Shown here: piece after piece, positions 62,425 to 64,000 of the stretch
Layout of the letters: each line of letters starts with the position of its first letter
Numbering within the stretch: the first letter of the stretch is position 1
Assembly (NCBI RefSeq): GCF_049800835.1
Contig: NZ_JBNAFU010000002.1
Coordinates: forward strand, 248,001 to 312,000
Length of the DNA: 64,000 bases
Source of the DNA: Dinoroseobacter sp049800835
Lineage (GTDB): Bacteria > Pseudomonadota > Alphaproteobacteria > Rhodobacterales > Rhodobacteraceae
Direction of reading: 5' to 3'
The notes under the pieces: generated by a model
What the model was told of the DNA's origin: nothing
Databases searched by the model: none
The model's input: the letters and a program-made list of their open reading frames with translations, nothing else
Program-made: the position numbers and the translations under genes

Positions 62425-63234
62425 TTACCTGCTAGGGGGGCGCCGCGTCGGGGCTTTGCGTCGGCGTTTTGGTCCGGGTGTGGAGGCGGCGACCTCTTGC
62501 CCCTTTTCCAAACCCAGTTGCTCGCGCAGGACCTTGCCCTTGATTTCTTCGACTTCCCCGGGTTTCAACTCGCCGAGGCGGAAAGGCCCGTAGCTAATGC
62601 GGATGAGGCGATTGACCGTCAGACCGATGGCCTCCATCGCCCGCCTGATTTCGCGGTTTCTGCCCTCGCGCAGTCCGATGGTCAGCCAGGCATTTGCGCC
62701 CTGTTGGCGATCAAGCCGGACATCCATGCCCTGAAACCGTTCGCCGTCGATCTCGATCCCCTTGCGCAACGGGTCGAGGTCGGACTCTTGGGGCGTACCC
62801 TTGATGCGCACCCGGTACTTGCGCAGCCAGCCGGTGGAGGGCAACTCCAGCCGGCGCTTGATCCCGCCATCATTGGTCAGCAGCAGCAACCCCTCGGAAT
62901 TCAGATCCAGCCGCCCGACCGACATCACGCGGGGCAGATCCGGGGGCAGGGCGTCGAACACCGTCGCGCGCCCCTTTTCGTCTTTCGCCGTCGTCACGAG
63001 GCCCGAGGGTTTGTGATACCGCCAGAGGCGCGGGGCGTCCGGCGTCGCAACGACCGCGCCGTCTACCTCCACCTTGTCGGTCGCGCCGACCTTGACCGCC
63101 GGCGTGTCCAGCAACTTGCCGTTTACCCGCACGCGGCCGGTCTCGATCATGCGTTCCGCGTCACGGCGGGAGGCAACACCGGCACGCGACAGGAACTTGG
63201 CGATGCGTTCTGTGGGTTGGGTCTCGTCGGTCAT
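62425..63234 (-). CDS. rluB: 23S rRNA pseudouridine(2605) synthase, RluB-like
   Basis: A 269-residue pseudouridine synthase of the RsuA family. An S4 RNA-binding domain (ERIAKFLSRAGVASRRDAERMI, about 8-55) precedes the catalytic domain with the Asp in VGRLDLNSEGLLLLTNDG near 105. The signature GRNREIRRAMEAIG follows near 205. A basic Pro/Arg-rich tail closes it. ATG 63234 fits the S4 start. It is divergent from tadA. RluE or RluF cannot be fully excluded. Confidence 0.9.
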   Translation of the reverse strand: MTDETQPTERIAKFLSRAGVASRRDAERMIETGRVRVNGKLLDTPAVKVGATDKVEVDGAVVATPDAPRLWRYHKPSGLVTTAKDEKGRATVFDALPPDLPRVMSVGRLDLNSEGLLLLTNDGGIKRRLELPSTGWLRKYRVRIKGTPQESDLDPLRKGIEIDGERFQGMDVRLDRQQGANAWLTIGLREGRNREIRRAMEAIGLTVNRLIRISYGPFRLGELKPGEVEEIKGKVLREQLGLEKGQEVAASTPGPKRRRKAPTRRPPSR

Positions 63235-63308
63235 GTTCAGCCCATAGCCCGCCGAACGCGTCGCGAAAACCCCTTGCATTCGGAGCATTCGCGCCAGCAC
63301 TTAACCCT

Positions 63309-63764
63309 ATGAGCCCGTTTCGCAGTCATATGGATATCGCATTGTCCGAAGCCCGCGCCGCTGCAGAGCGCGGCGAGGTACCGGTGGGCGCTGTTCTTCT
63401 TGCAGCCGATGGCACCGAACTGGCCCGTGCCGGAAACCGCACGCGAGAGTTGAATGATCCCACGGCACATGCGGAAATTCTCGTTCTGCGCGCGGCATGT
63501 GCGCTGACCCGTTCCGAACGTCTGCCGGGCGCGTCGCTCTACGTCACGCTGGAACCCTGCGCGATGTGCGCCGCGGCGATTTCCGCCGCCCGGATTGCGC
63601 GGCTCTACTATGCCGCATCCGATCCCAAGTCAGGGGGGGTCGCGCATGGTGCTCGGGTGTTCTCCCATCCCCAGGCCCACCACAGCCCCGAGGTCTACGA
63701 AGGACTTGCCGCGTCCGAAGCGGAAAAATTGCTCAGGGACTTTTTCGCAGCAAGGCGCGCCTGA
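63309..63764 (+). CDS. tadA: tRNA-specific adenosine deaminase
   Basis: A 151-residue deaminase that makes inosine at the wobble position of tRNA-Arg(ACG). Zinc-binding HAE lies in PTAHAEI (near 57) and PCxxC in EPCAMCAAAI (near 88). The DPKSGGVAHG segment is typical for TadA. It is essential in most bacteria. It is divergent from rluB with a 74-base gap. Confidence 0.93.
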   Translation: MSPFRSHMDIALSEARAAAERGEVPVGAVLLAADGTELARAGNRTRELNDPTAHAEILVLRAACALTRSERLPGASLYVTLEPCAMCAAAISAARIARLYYAASDPKSGGVAHGARVFSHPQAHHSPEVYEGLAASEAEKLLRDFFAARRA

Positions 63765-63795
63765 TCTCCGCCGGAGGCACGCGCGCAGCGCTTTT

Positions 63796-64000
63796 TCAAA
63801 GCTCGATCGTCTCCATCACTTCAGGCGTGCGCACATCCACACCCGGCAAGCCATCTTTCAGGGCATCTGCCGACTGTGCCAGCATCGGAAAGGTCTTGTA
63901 GTGGCACGGGATCACGGTCTTGAAGTCAAAGAAGGTCCGTGCGGCATAGGCCGCGCGCTCCATATCCATCGTGAAATGTCCGCCTGCACACAGGATGCCG
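63796..64000 (-). CDS. UPF0173 metal-dependent hydrolase (3' end, partial)
   Basis: Only the last 67 codons are in the window; the 5' part runs off the right edge. The readable C-terminus has GGHFTMDMERAAYA and VIPCHYKTFPML, the HYKTFP being characteristic of UPF0173 metallo-beta-lactamase-fold hydrolases. The protein ends VMETIEL. It is convergent with tadA, 31 bases apart. Confidence 0.85.
   Translation of the reverse strand, partial: GILCAGGHFTMDMERAAYAARTFFDFKTVIPCHYKTFPMLAQSADALKDGLPGVDVRTPEVMETIEL

Overview
The window is about 64 kb of a GC-rich alphaproteobacterial chromosome, most likely from a marine Rhodobacteraceae (Roseobacter-group) bacterium. Supporting signs are a complete sox thiosulfate-oxidation cluster in the Paracoccus/Roseobacter order, CobS/CobT-type cobaltochelatase subunits, a VPLPA-CTERM sorted protein, two direct-repeat LexA boxes of the alphaproteobacterial type (GTTC-N7-GTTC), an alphaproteobacterial ImuA-type protein, and DUF3572, DUF983 and DUF2927 proteins. 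Family assignments come from reading motifs by eye; no database search was run. I saw no rRNA, tRNA, CRISPR array, insertion sequence, prophage or origin.

Layout. 1-9.2 kb is mostly housekeeping: a periplasmic Do-type protease, a homocysteine methyltransferase-like enzyme, YciB, an EamA transporter, FtsY with a long Pro-Glu repeat, XseA and PurD. 9.3-13.6 kb is mixed: a VOC protein, a K+ channel with a zinc ribbon, a lower-GC stretch with a VPLPA-CTERM protein, an exported hypothetical, a lipoprotein and a 2Fe-2S ferredoxin. 13.7-26.5 kb carries an SOS-box-controlled fragment of DnaE2, MetG, a PAS histidine kinase, exported MsrB, a flavoprotein, CobS, an EEP hydrolase, a DEAD-box helicase, CobT, aminopeptidase P and DUF427. 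26.5-36.3 kb has YceI, an orphan SOS-controlled ImuA, an EamA transporter, an aldo/keto reductase, a NUDIX protein, DUF983, an EF-hand / ECF sigma / anti-sigma-like / Spy-like set, a PleD-like diguanylate cyclase, DUF3572, a HAD phosphatase and a glycine-zipper lipoprotein. 36.5-41.5 kb has a non-pyrrolysine MttB homologue, a DUF4153 membrane protein and an H-NOX-like / HNOBA-GGDEF pair.

41.6-54.4 kb is the sulfur-oxidation island. One arm (minus strand) is soxS, a GlcG/HbpS-like gene, soxR and a YeeE-type sulfur transporter. The other arm (plus strand) is soxV, W, X, Y, Z, A, B, C, D, E, F and a DUF302 gene. Together they encode a periplasmic thiosulfate-oxidising multienzyme system: SoxAX loads sulfur on SoxYZ, SoxB hydrolyses sulfate off, and SoxCD oxidises the sulfane sulfur. 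Thiol-redox maintenance proteins (SoxS, SoxV, SoxW) and a persulfide-sensing repressor (SoxR) complete it. Putative SoxR sites are visible in the soxS-soxV intergenic region and before soxC.

54.4-64 kb contains a polysaccharide-lyase-like protein, a PfkB kinase with Dtd, and a compact six-gene operon: a 28-residue membrane peptide, XpaC-like, TelA-like, a DUF2927 lipoprotein, an SPFH protein with a GYF_2-like tail, and a zinc-ribbon membrane protein. It ends with RluB, TadA and the 3' end of a UPF0173 metallo-hydrolase.

The most interesting signals are the apparently dismantled ImuA-ImuB-DnaE2 mutasome with both relics still under LexA boxes, the SPFH/TelA/XpaC membrane-stress operon, an H-NOX protein that seems to lack its heme-ligating histidine, and the near-perfect operator palindrome before soxC.
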